Shown here: positions 43,666-52,519 of the stretch, one piece after another
Position numbering within the stretch: the stretch's first letter is position 1
Layout: every line of letters starts with the position of its first letter
Source of the DNA: Mesotoga sp. BH458_6_3_2_1
GTDB lineage: Bacteria; Thermotogota; Thermotogae; Petrotogales; Kosmotogaceae
NCBI RefSeq assembly: GCF_003664995.1
Contig: NZ_JFHL01000002.1
Location: forward strand, 62,001 to 126,000
Direction: 5' to 3'
DNA length: 64,000 nucleotides
Notes under the pieces: model-generated
Database searches by the model: none
Told to the model about the DNA's origin: nothing
The model's input: only the letters and a program-made list of their open reading frames with translations
Made by a program: the position numbers and the translations under genes

Positions 43666-44982
43666 ATGTTTGAAAATCTCCAGGACAAACTCGGCAGAGC
43701 ATTCAGATTGCTGAGCGGAAAGGGAAGAATCTCGGAAAAAAACATAGAAGATGCCGTTAAGCAGGTCAAACTATCGCTCTTAGAAGCAGACGTTAACTAC
43801 AAGGTAGTCAAGGAATTTATTAGCGGTGTAACAGAAAAGGCGCTTGGTGAAGAAGTACTCAAATCTTTTTCACCGGATCAGCAGTTCATAAAAGTTGTGA
43901 GAGATGAACTGATAAATATGCTGGGTGAAAAGAACGTTCCACTGAAACTTTCGAGTCAACCTGCCAAGATCATGATGGTTGGATTGCAGGGAAGCGGAAA
44001 AACGACAACCACCGCGAAACTTGGTACTCTTTTGAGAAAAGAAGGCCGAAAGCCGCTTCTTGTTGCGGCAGATGTATACAGGCCGGCTGCCATAGATCAG
44101 TTGATGCAGCTGGGGAAACAGATAGATATGCCTGTCTTCACGGGTGACAGAAAGAACCCTGTTCGTATTGTACAGGAAGCAATGCAGCAGGCCGTAAAGA
44201 ACATAAATGATGTCGTGATTCTTGATACTGCAGGAAGACTTCATATTGATGACACTATGATGAGAGAGCTAAAAGACATAGTTGCTGCAGTCAAGCCCGA
44301 TGAGATTCTCATGGTTGTTGATGCAATGACGGGTCAGGATGCGGTTAACTCTGCAAAGGCGTTTAACGAAGCACTAGAGCTTTCGGGCTTCGTAGTTACA
44401 AAACTTGATGGGGATGCCAGAGGTGGAGTTATTCTATCCATAAGACATGTTACGGGAAAGCCAGTGAAATTCATCGGAGTCTCTGAAAAACCCGATGGGA
44501 TCGAAGCTTTTCATCCTGACAGAGTTGCTGGACGGATACTTGGCATGGGAGATGTGCTGTCTCTTATAGATAAGCTTCAATCTAACATAGACGAGGAAAA
44601 GGCGAAAGAGATGGAAGAGAAATTCCTTAAGAACAAGTTTGATCTTGAGGATTTCCTTGAGCAATTGAAAGAAGTAAAGAAACTTGGATCGATCGCAGAT
44701 ATTATGGAAATGATACCCGGTGCACCGAAAGATGTGGATTTGGCCGGGAGCGAAAAAAGTATGAAGCGAACAGAGGCGATTATCAGTTCGATGAATGCAC
44801 AGGAGAGAAGAAATCCAAAGCTGCTCAATTACTCGAGAAAACAGAGAGTAGCAAGAGGAAGCGGAACGTCAATTCAGGATGTGAATAAGCTCCTGAAATC
44901 ATATGATCAGATGAAGAGTATGATGAAGCAGTTTGGAAGGAAAGGAAAGCTTCTAAAAGGTATGAAAGGATTTCCATTTTAG
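43666..44982 (+). CDS. ffh: Signal recognition particle protein Ffh
   Basis: 438 aa; GGAGGTG SD. N domain, G domain with GLQGSGKTTTTAKL, DVYRPAAIDQL, DTAGRLHID and TKLDGDARGG, then the Met-rich M domain ending in MMKQFGRKGKLLKGMKG. It binds 4.5S RNA and signal sequences for cotranslational targeting. It leads the conserved ffh-rpsP-khpA-rimM-trmD-rplS-lepB operon. Confidence 0.98.
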   Translation: MFENLQDKLGRAFRLLSGKGRISEKNIEDAVKQVKLSLLEADVNYKVVKEFISGVTEKALGEEVLKSFSPDQQFIKVVRDELINMLGEKNVPLKLSSQPAKIMMVGLQGSGKTTTTAKLGTLLRKEGRKPLLVAADVYRPAAIDQLMQLGKQIDMPVFTGDRKNPVRIVQEAMQQAVKNINDVVILDTAGRLHIDDTMMRELKDIVAAVKPDEILMVVDAMTGQDAVNSAKAFNEALELSGFVVTKLDGDARGGVILSIRHVTGKPVKFIGVSEKPDGIEAFHPDRVAGRILGMGDVLSLIDKLQSNIDEEKAKEMEEKFLKNKFDLEDFLEQLKEVKKLGSIADIMEMIPGAPKDVDLAGSEKSMKRTEAIISSMNAQERRNPKLLNYSRKQRVARGSGTSIQDVNKLLKSYDQMKSMMKQFGRKGKLLKGMKGFPF

Positions 44983-45013
44983 ATAGTAGAGAATCAGGAG
45001 GTGTACGCAAAGA

Positions 45014-45304
45014 ATGGTAAAGATAAGGCTAACAAGAATGGGTAGAAGAAACAGGCCTTTTTACAGGCTTGTTGTAGTCGATTCTCAGAAACGCAGGGAC
45101 GGAGCATATATTGACTCTCTGGGTTTCTATGATCCTATAAGAGATCCCGGTATCATGAGCGTCGATGTTGATAAGGCAGTGGAATGGATTATGAAGGGGG
45201 CTCAACCGACAGAGACTGCAAGATCGATTCTTGCAAAATTCGGAGTTATGAAGAAGGTTCACGAACTGAAGTTTGTCAAGGAAGTTGGAGAGAAAGCAGA
45301 GTAA
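45014..45304 (+). CDS. rpsP: Ribosomal protein bS16
   Basis: 96 aa. [20 protein letters not shown] and [14 protein letters not shown] are unmistakable. SD AGGAGGTG. Its stop overlaps the start of khpA. Confidence 0.98.
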   Translation: MVKIRLTRMGRRNRPFYRLVVVDSQKRRDGAYIDSLGFYDPIRDPGIMSVDVDKAVEWIMKGAQPTETARSILAKFGVMKKVHELKFVKEVGEKAE

Positions 45305-45537
45305 TGAGGGAAGTACTTGAACACATTCTGAAGGGAATAGTTAGAGAGCCCGATCAGATAACCGTTTCAGAGACACTTGACGAAAACGGGAACACGGTCT
45401 TTGAAATTGGTGCCGCAGAAGAAGATGTTGGCCAGATTATTGGAAAGGATGGTAGGACAATCAAGTCAGTCAACGTGCTACTCAACGCTCTTGCAGGCTC
45501 ATCAAAAGAAAGTTTCATTCTTAAGGTGGTCAGATGA
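45304..45537 (+). CDS. khpA: KH-domain RNA-binding protein KhpA
   Basis: 77 aa starting at the ATG that overlaps the rpsP stop (TAATG). KH signature EEDVGQIIGKDGRTIKSVNV with the GxxG loop (GKDG). In other bacteria KhpA pairs with KhpB/Jag in a small-RNA chaperone linked to cell size. Confidence 0.96.
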   Translation: MREVLEHILKGIVREPDQITVSETLDENGNTVFEIGAAEEDVGQIIGKDGRTIKSVNVLLNALAGSSKESFILKVVR

Positions 45538-46094
45538 GCGATTTGAAAGACGGTATTCTGGAAAACATGATTCCTATCGGGCGGATAGTGAAGCCCCATG
45601 GTCTTCACGGCGAAATGAAGGTGAAAGTCTCCCTTGAAGATGAAGATGTCTTCAGGAACGTTGGGAAGGTTCTTCTTTACAACGAAAAAACGCGATCGCA
45701 TTTCATGGCTTCAATTGACGGAGCCCGTAGAGCAACAAAAGGATGGATCCTGCATTTCGAAGGTATCAATTCGGTGGCTCAGGCAGAAAGACTTGCTGGC
45801 TTCCATCTCTACATCGAAGTACAGATATTGCCAGAACTGAGCGAAGGAGAGTATTATTACTTTCAGGTTCTTGGTTGCAAAGTTTTCGATGAGAATAGGG
45901 ACTTCATTGGTATTGTAGACGATATTATTGAAACCGGTTCGAATGATGTAATGGTTGTTGTCAAAACCAAGAAAGACTTTTCGATCCGAGAAGAACTCAT
46001 TCCTATGATTAGGGACTGTATTATAGAGCTAAACTTTGATGATAAGACGATTATTGCGAGGTCTTTGGAATTTGAAGAGGTTAAGCCTGAATGA
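45534..46094 (+). CDS. rimM: 16S rRNA processing protein RimM
   Basis: 186 aa. GRIVKPHGLHGEMKVKVS opens the RimM N-domain; the C-terminal PRC-barrel has YYYFQVLGCKVFDE and the conserved LIPMIRDCI. Helps 30S head assembly with S19. ATGA overlaps on both sides. Confidence 0.97.
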   Translation: MSDLKDGILENMIPIGRIVKPHGLHGEMKVKVSLEDEDVFRNVGKVLLYNEKTRSHFMASIDGARRATKGWILHFEGINSVAQAERLAGFHLYIEVQILPELSEGEYYYFQVLGCKVFDENRDFIGIVDDIIETGSNDVMVVVKTKKDFSIREELIPMIRDCIIELNFDDKTIIARSLEFEEVKPE

Positions 46095-46834
46095 GGATAG
46101 ATGTTCTAACCATATTCCCACGGCTTTTCGAAACGATTTTCAACTGGGGTGTAATTTCGAGAGCGCTAAAGAGCGAGATAATTGTTTTTGAAGCCTTAGA
46201 TATTCGAGATTTCACTGATGATCGCCACAGAACTACCGACGACTATCCATTCGGTGGAGGGAGCGGTTTGGTAATGAAGGCTGAGCCGATTCTAAGGGCA
46301 GTTGCGAGTCGCTTTACAGAAAGTAGCAGGCCATACATAATCTACCCTTCTCCTCAAGGAAAGGTCTTTGATAACAAAAAAGCTCTTGAACTCAGCAAAC
46401 TCAATCATATTGCTTTCATCTGTGGCCGTTACGAAGGGATTGATGAAAGGGTTATGAGCGTGGTTGATGAAGAACTCTCGATTGGTGACTTCGTGCTCAG
46501 CGGTGGGGAAGTTCCCACCATACTCATGATAGAGGCTATTTCAAGATTCATACCAGGGGTGGTTGGAGACATGGAATCAGTCATTAATGACTCCTTTTTC
46601 TCTGAACTCCTTGATCACCCGCATTACACAAGGCCTAGAGAAGTGAATGGAATTAAAGTGCCCGAGGTGCTTCTCAGTGGAAATCACGAGATGATTGAAA
46701 TTCAAAGAAGAGTTGAGAGTTTGAGGCGGACAATCGAAAGAAGGCCTGACATCTTTTTGAAGCATGAGTTTGATCTCTCTGATAAGAAGGCCTTACTTAT
46801 GCTCTTCAAGGAGCTGAAAAAGGATGTTGAATAA
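46091..46834 (+). CDS. trmD: tRNA (guanine-37-N1)-methyltransferase
   Basis: 247 aa. Trefoil-knot SPOUT enzyme: DDYPFGGGSGLVMKAEPI, CGRYEGIDERV, SIGDFVLSGGEVP and PHYTRP. Makes m1G37, which prevents +1 frameshifting. Overlaps the next SPOUT gene by 11 bases. Confidence 0.98.
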   Translation: MRIDVLTIFPRLFETIFNWGVISRALKSEIIVFEALDIRDFTDDRHRTTDDYPFGGGSGLVMKAEPILRAVASRFTESSRPYIIYPSPQGKVFDNKKALELSKLNHIAFICGRYEGIDERVMSVVDEELSIGDFVLSGGEVPTILMIEAISRFIPGVVGDMESVINDSFFSELLDHPHYTRPREVNGIKVPEVLLSGNHEMIEIQRRVESLRRTIERRPDIFLKHEFDLSDKKALLMLFKELKKDVE

Positions 46835-47408
46835 CATATATCTTGCTTTGATTCACTACCCGGTTTTGGGAAGACATGGGAATATCGTTTCGAGTGCCGT
46901 TACAAATCTCGACGTTCACGATATCTCCCGCACTTGCAGAACTTACAATCTAAAGGGTTATTTTGTGGTAAGCAATCTTCCCGCGCAGAGAGAGATAGTA
47001 GATAACGTCCTCAACTACTGGCTTGAGGAGTTTGGAAAAGAGTACAATCCAAGCAGAAGTGAAGCGCTGACGGTTGTTAAGAGGGCATCGTATATTGAAG
47101 ATGTTCTTGAAGATATAGAAGAGATCGAAGGTCAAAAGCCTGATCTTGTTTTCACTTCTGCTAAAAGGGGAAGAGACAGGCTCACTTACGAAGCCATGAG
47201 AAACATTATTGCCGGGGGCAAAAAGCCGCATCTTCTTCTTTTTGGAACTAGCTGGGGCTTACCGGAGGAAATAGAAAAAATGTGCAACTACTCGTTGGAA
47301 CCACTGAGAGCTAATTCGGATTTCAATCACCTCTCTGTGAGAGCGGCGGTTGCAATAGTATTAGATAGATTAATTCGAGAGGATACAATAGATGTTAGGA
47401 GGGATTAA
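46824..47408 (+). CDS. SPOUT RNA methyltransferase, TM1570-like (Methyltrn_RNA_4)
   Basis: 194 aa. [20 protein letters not shown] and [16 protein letters not shown] at the start, [16 protein letters not shown] near the SAM knot. This is the small SPOUT family next to or fused with TrmD in Thermotogota (TM1570 in T. maritima) and some Deltaproteobacteria. Its RNA target is not known to me; tRNA is likely from the company it keeps. Confidence 0.9.
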   Translation: MLNNIYLALIHYPVLGRHGNIVSSAVTNLDVHDISRTCRTYNLKGYFVVSNLPAQREIVDNVLNYWLEEFGKEYNPSRSEALTVVKRASYIEDVLEDIEEIEGQKPDLVFTSAKRGRDRLTYEAMRNIIAGGKKPHLLLFGTSWGLPEEIEKMCNYSLEPLRANSDFNHLSVRAAVAIVLDRLIREDTIDVRRD

Positions 47409-47409
47409 G

Positions 47410-47757
47410 ATGGATCAGTACATAAGGTCTCTGGAAAATGAACATTTGAGGGAAGATCTGCCGAAGATGGGTCCGGGCGATACGGTAAGGGTAAGCGTAA
47501 GGATCAAAGAGGGTAACAAAGAAAGGATTCAGGCCTTTGAGGGTATTGTTATGGGGATCAGAGGTAGTGGAACCGGAAAGTCTTTCACCGTTAGAAGAGT
47601 TGGAGCGGCAGGTGTTGGAGTTGAAAGAATCTTCCCGTTCACAAGCCCGTCTCTAGAGAAGATAGAAGTTCTCAGAAGGGGAAAGGTTAGAAGAGCTAAG
47701 ATCTACTACATTCGAGATGTGAAGGGTAAGGTAAAGATTAAAGAGAAAAGGGACTGA
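47410..47757 (+). CDS. rplS: Ribosomal protein bL19
   Basis: 115 aa from the ATG at 47410 (GGAGGG 6 nt upstream; the earlier in-frame ATG at 47392 is rejected). [38 protein letters not shown] and [14 protein letters not shown]. At the 30S-50S interface. Confidence 0.98.
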   Translation: MDQYIRSLENEHLREDLPKMGPGDTVRVSVRIKEGNKERIQAFEGIVMGIRGSGTGKSFTVRRVGAAGVGVERIFPFTSPSLEKIEVLRRGKVRRAKIYYIRDVKGKVKIKEKRD

Positions 47758-47763
47758 GGCTAA

Positions 47764-48606
47764 GTGTCTGCCAAAATGTCGGAAAAGGCCTCTGAAAAGA
47801 AAGGATCGCGCTTTCTCCACGAAGTTAGAGAGTGGGGAAAGGCGATTCTTTACGCGGTTGTCTTTGGTACGATAATTCGTCTGTTTGTTTTTGAGACGAT
47901 GTTAGTTCCGACTGGCTCGATGATACCTACAATTAACCCTCCCGCTCGACTATTCGTGGAGAAAGTCACCTATGAATATAGAGAACCGGACTATGGGGAT
48001 ATCGTCGTGTTTTGGACTCCGTATGTGGATATCGAATCGCAGAAGTATCTGCGGGGGTTTGATAAATTCATGGACCTATTCGCCCCTGCCGAGTACAGGG
48101 GTCATGTAAAGTACGTCAAACGGCTGGTCGGGAAACCGGGTGACATACTGGAACTAAGAAAAGCTCCAGACTACACTTCCGCTAATCCAGTCTATCAGCT
48201 TTACGTCAATGGGGATATCCCTCCTGCGCTGGAAGAAAAGCGATACGTAAGGGAAGGAATATTCTACGATCCGATGTTCTATTTCGGGCTGGCTCATCCC
48301 GATGATCCCTCTGTCAGGATTTCGCCGTATTACAGACTTTACCAGGCATACAAGGGGCTAATCGAATATACTGAGTACTATGATACAGTACTGGGACCTC
48401 TTGGAATGGAAGAGTATATTAGTCAGGACCCTGCAACCGGGGAAGTCAAAGTCAGGATTCCAGAAGGTTTCAGATTCATGATGGGAGATAACTCCACCAA
48501 TAGCTTCGACAGCAGGTATTTTGGCTTTGTTCCGGAGGAAGCGATAGTTGGGAGCCCGATGCTTACCATTTGGCCTTTATCGGATTTTGGCCCATTAAAG
48601 AAATAA
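47764..48606 (+). CDS. lepB: Signal peptidase I
   Basis: 280 aa. One N-terminal membrane helix, catalytic Ser in VPTGSMIPTI, catalytic Lys in KYVKRLVGKPGD, and the late MGDNSTNSFDSRYFG block. A ~90-residue insertion lies between the Lys and the GDN block, making it longer than the minimal Gram-positive form. Cleaves signal peptides on the outer face of the cytoplasmic membrane. Last gene of the ffh operon. GTG 47764; ATG 47776 is an alternative. Confidence 0.95.
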   Translation: MSAKMSEKASEKKGSRFLHEVREWGKAILYAVVFGTIIRLFVFETMLVPTGSMIPTINPPARLFVEKVTYEYREPDYGDIVVFWTPYVDIESQKYLRGFDKFMDLFAPAEYRGHVKYVKRLVGKPGDILELRKAPDYTSANPVYQLYVNGDIPPALEEKRYVREGIFYDPMFYFGLAHPDDPSVRISPYYRLYQAYKGLIEYTEYYDTVLGPLGMEEYISQDPATGEVKVRIPEGFRFMMGDNSTNSFDSRYFGFVPEEAIVGSPMLTIWPLSDFGPLKK

Positions 48607-48623
48607 CCGGGGAAACCCCGGTT
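48605..48623. terminator. Bidirectional hairpin between lepB and tRNA-Ser
   Basis: AACCGGGG-AAA-CCCCGGTT, 8-bp perfect stem overlapping the lepB stop. On the minus strand it is followed by ATTTCTTT, so it can also end the tRNA-Ser transcript. Confidence 0.75.
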
Positions 48624-48624
48624 C

Positions 48625-48713
48625 TGGCGGAGGCGGTGGGACTCGAACCCACAAGGGGCGTCAACCCCACCGATTTTCAAGACCGGCTCCTTAGCCAATT
48701 AGGATACGCCTCC
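48625..48713 (-). tRNA. tRNA-Ser (TGA)
   Basis: Acceptor GGAGGCG / CGCCTCC, anticodon stem CCGGT/ACCGG with loop CTTGAAA (anticodon TGA), long type II variable arm (GGGGTTGACGCCCC), T-arm GTGGG-TTCGAGT-CCCAC and encoded CCA. Confidence 0.96.
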
Positions 48714-48722
48714 GTTTAGAAA

Positions 48723-48751
48723 ATTATACCTCTTTGATACTTCAGATTCAA
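48723..48751 (-). promoter_or_regulatory. Promoter of tRNA-Ser
   Basis: TTGAAT (48746-48751), 17 nt, TATAAT (48723-48728) on the minus strand, 9 nt before the tRNA. The same DNA, read on the plus strand, carries the SD region of folE2. Confidence 0.85.
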
Positions 48752-48764
48752 GGGGTGCTAAATC

Positions 48765-49529
48765 TTGAGAGACGTACAGAATGAGAAGGACAAGAGGAAC
48801 ATAAAGATCAATATGGTTGGGATAAAGTCAATCGAGTATCCAATAGTTGTGTTGGACAGGAAGTTCGGGACACAACAGACAATTGGAAAATTCGATCTTT
48901 TTGTAGATCTTCCAAAGGATTTTCGAGGTACCCACATGTCTAGATTTGTGGAGGTTTTGGAGAGACACCATCGAAAAATCACCCCGAGAAATATGGAATC
49001 GATTCTTGATGACATGAAAGAATCACTTAAAGCAGATGTTGCACACATTAAGGTTGAGTTTCCATATTTCATCAGAAAGAATGCTCCGGTAAGTGGTAGT
49101 GAGAGTTTCAGTTCATTCGGGTGTTCTTTCAATACCATGAAGGATGGGGCGTTTGATTTTATTCTAGGAGTTAAAGTTCCCGTCATGACCGTTTGCCCCT
49201 GTTCAAAGGAGATAAGTGACAGAGGAGCTCACAACCAAAGGGCAGAAGTCTTTGCCTCCGTCAGAATGAATTCTCTTGTATGGATTGAAGAAATCATTGA
49301 GTTTGTCGAGAAGTCTTCGAGCGCCCCGATCTATTCTCTTCTAAAAAGGGAAGACGAGAAATATATTACAGAACACTCGTATGATAACCCCCGGTTTGTA
49401 GAGGATCTTTCGCGAGAAGTCGTTCTATTTCTTCAAGAGGATGATCGCATCAACTGGTACAGGGTAGAAGTGATCAGTCAGGAGTCAATTCACAATCACG
49501 AGGCATACGCTTGCATCGAAAAGGAATGA
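48765..49529 (+). CDS. folE2: GTP cyclohydrolase FolE2 (type IB)
   Basis: 254 aa from a TTG (AAGGGGTG upstream). Signature VTVCPCSKEISDRGAHNQRA with the metal Cys, and a C-terminal ISQESIHNHEAYA. Makes dihydroneopterin triphosphate from GTP for folate or preQ1. FolE2 works with metals other than zinc. Followed 6 nt later by rsmG. Confidence 0.95.
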   Translation: MRDVQNEKDKRNIKINMVGIKSIEYPIVVLDRKFGTQQTIGKFDLFVDLPKDFRGTHMSRFVEVLERHHRKITPRNMESILDDMKESLKADVAHIKVEFPYFIRKNAPVSGSESFSSFGCSFNTMKDGAFDFILGVKVPVMTVCPCSKEISDRGAHNQRAEVFASVRMNSLVWIEEIIEFVEKSSSAPIYSLLKREDEKYITEHSYDNPRFVEDLSREVVLFLQEDDRINWYRVEVISQESIHNHEAYACIEKE

Positions 49530-49535
49530 GCCGTA

Positions 49536-50210
49536 ATGTTCTCATTTGATTCGCTTGAACCATCTCTTCGCTCGAAGTGTAATATGCTTTTAGAGCTAGT
49601 GATTTCTTCTCCACATAATCTCACATCAGTTAGGATATTCGAAAGGGCAGTAACAGTGCACCTCGAGGACACTCTGATCCCGTTTGCCAATTCTACGTTG
49701 ACAGGCAGTTATGTGGATATCGGAAGTGGTGGGGGGATTCCCGGTCTTTTGCTTGCAGCGGTTTTTCCAAAATCATGTTGGGTGCTTCTTGATTCGATTG
49801 CAAAGAAGACTCAAGAGATCGAAAGATTCGCTCTCAAGATGAAACTTAGCAATGTTACAGTGAAGACGGCAAGAGCTGAAGAGTTTGCTCTCGAGGAAAG
49901 AGCGAGTTTCGATTCGGCCTTTCTCAGAGCAGTAGCAAGGAGTGACATTTCAATGGAGCTCGCGGCCCCACTGGTAAAGATTGGTGGCAGCATTGTTCTC
50001 TATAAGGGACCTGGGTGGAATGAGGAGAGAAGATTCGCAAGAATTGCGGAAGAGAGGCTTGGACTTAGTCTATCCCAAGAGAAGGAATATCGTCTTTCAG
50101 ACGGATCTACCAGGTTCTTGGTAGTCTACGAAAAGGAAGTTGAAACACCGCCGGAATTTCCACGGAGAGTCGGAATGGCCTCAAAGTCACCGCTCGGAGG
50201 TTCAAAGTGA
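49536..50210 (+). CDS. rsmG: 16S rRNA (guanine-527-N7)-methyltransferase
   Basis: 224 aa. SAM site YVDIGSGGGIPGLLLAAVFP, LLDSIAKKTQEIERF, and FDSAFLRAVARSD. The start of rsmI overlaps its stop (GTGA). The last ~20 residues are basic and extra. Confidence 0.95.
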   Translation: MFSFDSLEPSLRSKCNMLLELVISSPHNLTSVRIFERAVTVHLEDTLIPFANSTLTGSYVDIGSGGGIPGLLLAAVFPKSCWVLLDSIAKKTQEIERFALKMKLSNVTVKTARAEEFALEERASFDSAFLRAVARSDISMELAAPLVKIGGSIVLYKGPGWNEERRFARIAEERLGLSLSQEKEYRLSDGSTRFLVVYEKEVETPPEFPRRVGMASKSPLGGSK

Positions 50211-50911
50211 CGGAAAATACTGGGAAACTCTGGATTGTCGGAACTCCAATCGGCAATCTAGATGACATGACAGTGAGAGGCAGGAAGATACTGGAAGTTG
50301 CAGATGTTATCCTCGCAGAAGATACAAGGAGAATGAGGGTACTACTCTCTGCTCTTGGAATATCCAAGAAAGAGGTCGTATCTCTGAACATGCATAACCA
50401 GGAGGAAAGAGTGCCTTTCGTGATTGAGCGGCTAAAAAAGGGAGCGCAAATCGCCCTTTCTAGTGACGCTGGAATGCCTGTGGTTTCGGATCCAGGAGCT
50501 CTGATTATTAGAGTCTGTCGCGAGAGAGGATTCGAAATCGATATCGCCCCTGGTCCCAGCGCCGTTTCATCTGCGCTTGCGATTAGCGGTTTTCCGGGGA
50601 GTCACTTCACTTTTCTTGGGTTCCTTCCAAGAGGGAAGAATCGCAGAAGGATCTTCAGAAAGATTGCTCAAGGGCTTTATGCGGAGAGTGTCATAGTCTT
50701 TTTCGAGTCCCCGTTCAGACTGACCGAGACCTTGACCGATCTCCTTGAAATAGTTGGCGATCGGGAAGTTTTTGTTGGAAGAGAAATGACTAAACTTTTC
50801 CAGGAATCGTTCTTTGGGAGAGTATCTGATTCAATTGAGAGATTCGGAACTTCCGAAGTGAAGGGAGAGATAACGGTCGTTCTTTCGGGAAGGGAGAATC
50901 AAAATGCTTGA
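50207..50911 (+). CDS. rsmI: 16S rRNA (cytidine-1402-2'-O)-methyltransferase
   Basis: 234 aa, a tetrapyrrole-methylase fold. WIVGTPIGNLDDMTVRG, LAEDTRRMRVLLSALGI, SDAGMPVVSDPG and FLGFLPRGKNRR. GTG start. Short C-terminus, normal for the family's core. Confidence 0.96.
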   Translation: MTENTGKLWIVGTPIGNLDDMTVRGRKILEVADVILAEDTRRMRVLLSALGISKKEVVSLNMHNQEERVPFVIERLKKGAQIALSSDAGMPVVSDPGALIIRVCRERGFEIDIAPGPSAVSSALAISGFPGSHFTFLGFLPRGKNRRRIFRKIAQGLYAESVIVFFESPFRLTETLTDLLEIVGDREVFVGREMTKLFQESFFGRVSDSIERFGTSEVKGEITVVLSGRENQNA

Positions 50912-51539
50912 AATGATGAGGAACTTCTTCTGCCTGTCACCAGCAATTGCGGCAACTATTCTCTCCCATGAGTATGCTCGTTTCATAACCGCAAAAAAGT
51001 TCGAAGCAATCAAGCCAGAATGGGGAGCGCCGGGATTCATTAGAAGAATAGATCCTGTCGGCCTTCTGATGTATTACTTTTTCAAGTTTGGTTGGTCGAG
51101 ACCGTTTCCTGTCAACTATTGGAAACTGAGAAGAGTTGGGTATTTCAGAGCTATACTGACTTCCATCTCGGGATCTATTGCTAACTTTTCGTTGGGCCTT
51201 GTTGCAGGTCTTCTCTTTTATCTTTCAGGTCTTTACCAGTATTCAACTTTTTTGCCGGATAGTGTCAGTTTATTTCCTGCCAGTTACATCGCGGATGTTG
51301 TTTACTGGACAATGGTAATCAATCTCAACACTGCTTTATTCAATCTAATCCCAATACCACCGCTAGATGGAGCGAATATTGTTACTGTGCTCGTTCCCGA
51401 AAGCCAGGTCAACTGGTTGGTCAAGTATGAACTCTACGGAATACTAACTCTTCTTGTTCTGTCTCTAATGGGCATAATTCAGTTGATAATGTGGCCAATA
51501 ACACAATTCATACAGCTTCTTGCGAGGTTAATTGCCTAA
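50904..51539 (+). CDS. Site-2-protease (M50)-like membrane protein with altered HExxH
   Basis: 211 aa, five or so membrane segments. The N-terminal helix carries SHEYARF where M50 enzymes have HExxH; the second zinc His is Arg (codon CGT, one base from CAT). The third ligand region NLIPIPPLDG is intact (Asp kept). Typical M50 rhomboid-like order: motif 1, a SGSIANF loop, LDG motif, terminal helices. Either the protease is inactive or another residue ligates zinc. It overlaps rsmI by 8 bases and the convergent nrnA by 4. Confidence 0.85.
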   Translation: MLEMMRNFFCLSPAIAATILSHEYARFITAKKFEAIKPEWGAPGFIRRIDPVGLLMYYFFKFGWSRPFPVNYWKLRRVGYFRAILTSISGSIANFSLGLVAGLLFYLSGLYQYSTFLPDSVSLFPASYIADVVYWTMVINLNTALFNLIPIPPLDGANIVTVLVPESQVNWLVKYELYGILTLLVLSLMGIIQLIMWPITQFIQLLARLIA

Positions 51540-52519
51540 TTCGTTTCATTTCGAAGCCTGGAATCGATCATCTCGACGACCTCTCTGAGAGCCTCTTTTA
51601 GATCGCTTTCATAGTTGAGAGTGAAGCCTGAAGCCTTCTGATGTCCTCCACCTCCGAACGCGACCGCGATCTCACTTACATCAAAATATCTCTTAGATCT
51701 TAAAGAGACATGGGCCTGTCCCTTGCCGGCTTCCGAAGCAAAGAGGGCAACTTCAACACTTTCAATAGATCTCAATTCACCAACAAATCCAGTAAAATCG
51801 TCCTCCGTCAGTGAGTGCCTTTCAAAATCCCTCATGGTGAGGTAAGAATAAGCAAACCTGTTCTCTGAAATCAATTTAATGTTGTCGATTGCGTCTCTTT
51901 CTAAGAATAGTTCTTCGATCTTTCTGGTCTCCAGAATCGTTGTTGCAACAAAGGCGGGATCGGCACCCAATTTGACGAGTTCAGCCGCAGCCTCAAAGAC
52001 CGAGCTATCCACGTTAGAATATCTGAAAAATCCTGTATCTGTCGCTATGCCAAGGTAGTTCATCAGGGCAAGATCGCTGTCATATTCAACATCCATAAGT
52101 TTGAGGAGGTCGAGAACCATCTGGGCAGCCGACGAATATGAAGCATCTACCCAGCATTCATTTGCGAAATAAGTGTTTGTGGCATGATGATCAATCACTA
52201 TTGAGGGGATGCCCTTTCTTAGAAACTCTTCAAACCTACCGATTCTATCAGGGGAAGATGCGTCAACAACAATAATCAAGTCCGGTTCAGAGATTTCCTC
52301 GCCATATTCCCTTATTCTTTCTACCCAAGGAAAGGCACTGAAACTCGATGGGATCCTCCAGTCGATTGCCGGTGTGGCTATCTTGCCGAATTTCTCCAGA
52401 CCCATTGAAAGAGATACAACGGAAGAAATGCAGTCTCCGTCGGGCATTATATGGCCGACGACAAGTACGTTATTGGCTTCCTGAATGCATGAAAGGACAC
52501 TGTTAACTCTTCTTATCAT
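51536..52519 (-). CDS. nrnA: DHH-family oligoribonuclease/pAp phosphatase
   Basis: 327 aa. DHH motifs GHIMPDGDCISS, IVVDASSPDRIG, and VIDHHATN; DHHA1 end with AVAFGGGGHQKASGF. NrnA degrades 2-5-nt RNAs and dephosphorylates pAp. Overlaps punA by 4 bases, so both are one minus-strand unit. Confidence 0.94.
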   Translation of the reverse strand: MIRRVNSVLSCIQEANNVLVVGHIMPDGDCISSVVSLSMGLEKFGKIATPAIDWRIPSSFSAFPWVERIREYGEEISEPDLIIVVDASSPDRIGRFEEFLRKGIPSIVIDHHATNTYFANECWVDASYSSAAQMVLDLLKLMDVEYDSDLALMNYLGIATDTGFFRYSNVDSSVFEAAAELVKLGADPAFVATTILETRKIEELFLERDAIDNIKLISENRFAYSYLTMRDFERHSLTEDDFTGFVGELRSIESVEVALFASEAGKGQAHVSLRSKRYFDVSEIAVAFGGGGHQKASGFTLNYESDLKEALREVVEMIDSRLRNETN

